Origin: Candidatus Omnitrophota bacterium
Lineage (GTDB): Bacteria; Ratteibacteria; UBA8468; B48-G9; JAFGKM01
NCBI GenBank assembly: GCA_023819365.1
Contig: JAMWBP010000047.1
Coordinates: 1-5,875, forward strand
Direction of reading: 5' to 3'
DNA length: 5,875 bases
The first letter of the stretch is position 1, and each line of letters starts with the position of its first letter. A model generated the notes under the pieces. The model worked only from the letters and a program-made list of their open reading frames with translations, was not told the origin of the DNA and ran no database searches. A program made the position numbers and the translations under genes. This document shows, in pieces, positions 5,556 through 5,875 of the stretch.

Positions 5556-5667
5556 CACCCTCACCCTGCCCTCTCCCCGCCCCTCACCCTACCCTCTCCC
5601 CTGAGGGGCGAGGGAAAAGTCCCCTCACCCTACCCTCTCCCCTGAGGGGCGAGGGAAAAGGTGAGGG
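5556..5667 (+). repeat. Palindromic C-rich/G-rich repeat, copies 4-6 with a 41-bp tandem duplication
   Basis: Copy 4 (5556-5579/5580) has only the left arm, ending at CTCTCCCCGC in the middle of the hairpin. Copy 5 (5580-5619) and copy 6 (5621-5660) are identical over 40 nt and are separated by a single T, giving a 41-bp tandem repeat. Each has the inner stem CCCTCTCCCC/GGGGCGAGGG with a TGA loop and one mismatch. Copy 6 also gains the outer stem CCCTCACC (5622-5629) / GGTGAGGG (5660-5667). The block begins 9 nt after the btuF stop. Confidence 0.92.
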
Positions 5668-5757
5668 GGATAAAGGGGAGAGGGAAAAAGGAGAGAGGGA
5701 ACAATGGAGAGAGGGGAAAAAGAGAGGAAATAAGGAGAAGAAAAATAGATAATAGAA
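5668..5757 (+). other. Purine-rich tract between repeat block and permease start
   Basis: About 90 nt are nearly all A and G on the plus strand, built from loose repeats of GAGAGGGAAAAA-like units. No gene is visible. It parallels the tract at 3764-3845 and starts from the shared 21-nt stretch at 5656-5676. The only good ribosome-site match, AAGGAG at 5732-5737, is 28 nt from the next ATG, which is too far to serve it. Confidence 0.6.
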
Positions 5758-5765
5758 ATTTGCAT

Positions 5766-5875
5766 ATGTCCAATAAAAAGATAAAAACTAAATATGCTTT
5801 TGTCTCGCTATTTTTTATACTTTCAGTTATTGCAGGGCTATCACTTGGAACTGAGTTTTATAGATTACTCCGTTT
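5766..5875 (+). CDS. Probable BtuC/FecCD-family permease, N-terminal fragment cut by window edge
   Basis: From the ATG at 5766 the frame stays open for 36 codons to the window end. It encodes a lysine-rich cytoplasmic start (SNKKIKTK), a hydrophobic segment (about residues 11-27) and then AGLSLGTEFYRLL. A first membrane helix closing in an LSLG-type turn is characteristic of the FecCD family, which includes BtuC, the membrane channel of the B12 importer. A btuC gene would be expected directly after btuF. The evidence is only one helix plus context, so the family call is tentative. No good ribosome site lies close to this ATG. A TTG at 5760 is in frame but no better placed. Confidence 0.55.
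   Translation, partial: MSNKKIKTKYAFVSLFFILSVIAGLSLGTEFYRLLR

Noticed and set aside
3672..5667. CRISPR array
   Set aside because: The repeats are self-complementary, vary in length and sequence, and lack regular unique spacers. The only regular unit is a 41-bp tandem duplication with a 1-nt gap.

Overview
This AT-rich window has two divergent operons around a short control region near position 3300. It most likely comes from an uncultivated bacterium of a PVC-, Omnitrophota- or related candidate-phylum type. The main evidence is a prepilin-like protein with a C-terminal H-x9-DG motif, a family greatly expanded in those lineages, and a PurL/PurQ pair that looks like the Planctomycetes/Lentisphaerae style. 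The phylum call is an inference from protein flavour only. An exported binding protein together with a type IV-type prepilin suggests a diderm cell.

Minus strand, 3262 down to 1: purS, purL and purQ (cut by the left edge) form a compact operon for FGAM synthase, the fourth step of purine biosynthesis. Gaps and overlaps are short: 12 nt between purS and purL, and a 7-nt overlap between purL and purQ. The PurS protein is a tandem fusion of two PurS units. PurL has the N-terminal linker style of the large single-chain PurL. Gene order therefore matches the domain order of the large enzyme.

Plus strand, 3313 to the right edge: a near-consensus sigma-70 promoter leads into a clear cobalamin (B12) riboswitch at 3362-3527. 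A candidate kissing-loop hairpin follows, then a strong intrinsic terminator. Further on are a prepilin-like H-x9-DG gene (3846-4580), a BtuF-like periplasmic corrinoid-binding protein (4740-5546) and the first 36 codons of a probable BtuC-type permease (5766 to the edge). The riboswitch and the btuF-like/btuC-like order support B12 uptake under B12-controlled premature termination. The prepilin gene is the odd member.

The intergenic spaces of the plus-strand operon (3633-3845, 4581-4739, 5547-5765) are filled by non-coding repeats. These are an imperfect 18-nt-arm inverted repeat and six copies of a C-rich/G-rich palindromic element, all in one orientation. Each block runs into a long purine-rich tract. 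Repeat blocks bracket the prepilin gene, which suggests, without proving it, that the gene or the repeats were inserted into an older riboswitch-btuFC operon. I see no tRNA, rRNA, CRISPR array or transposase gene.
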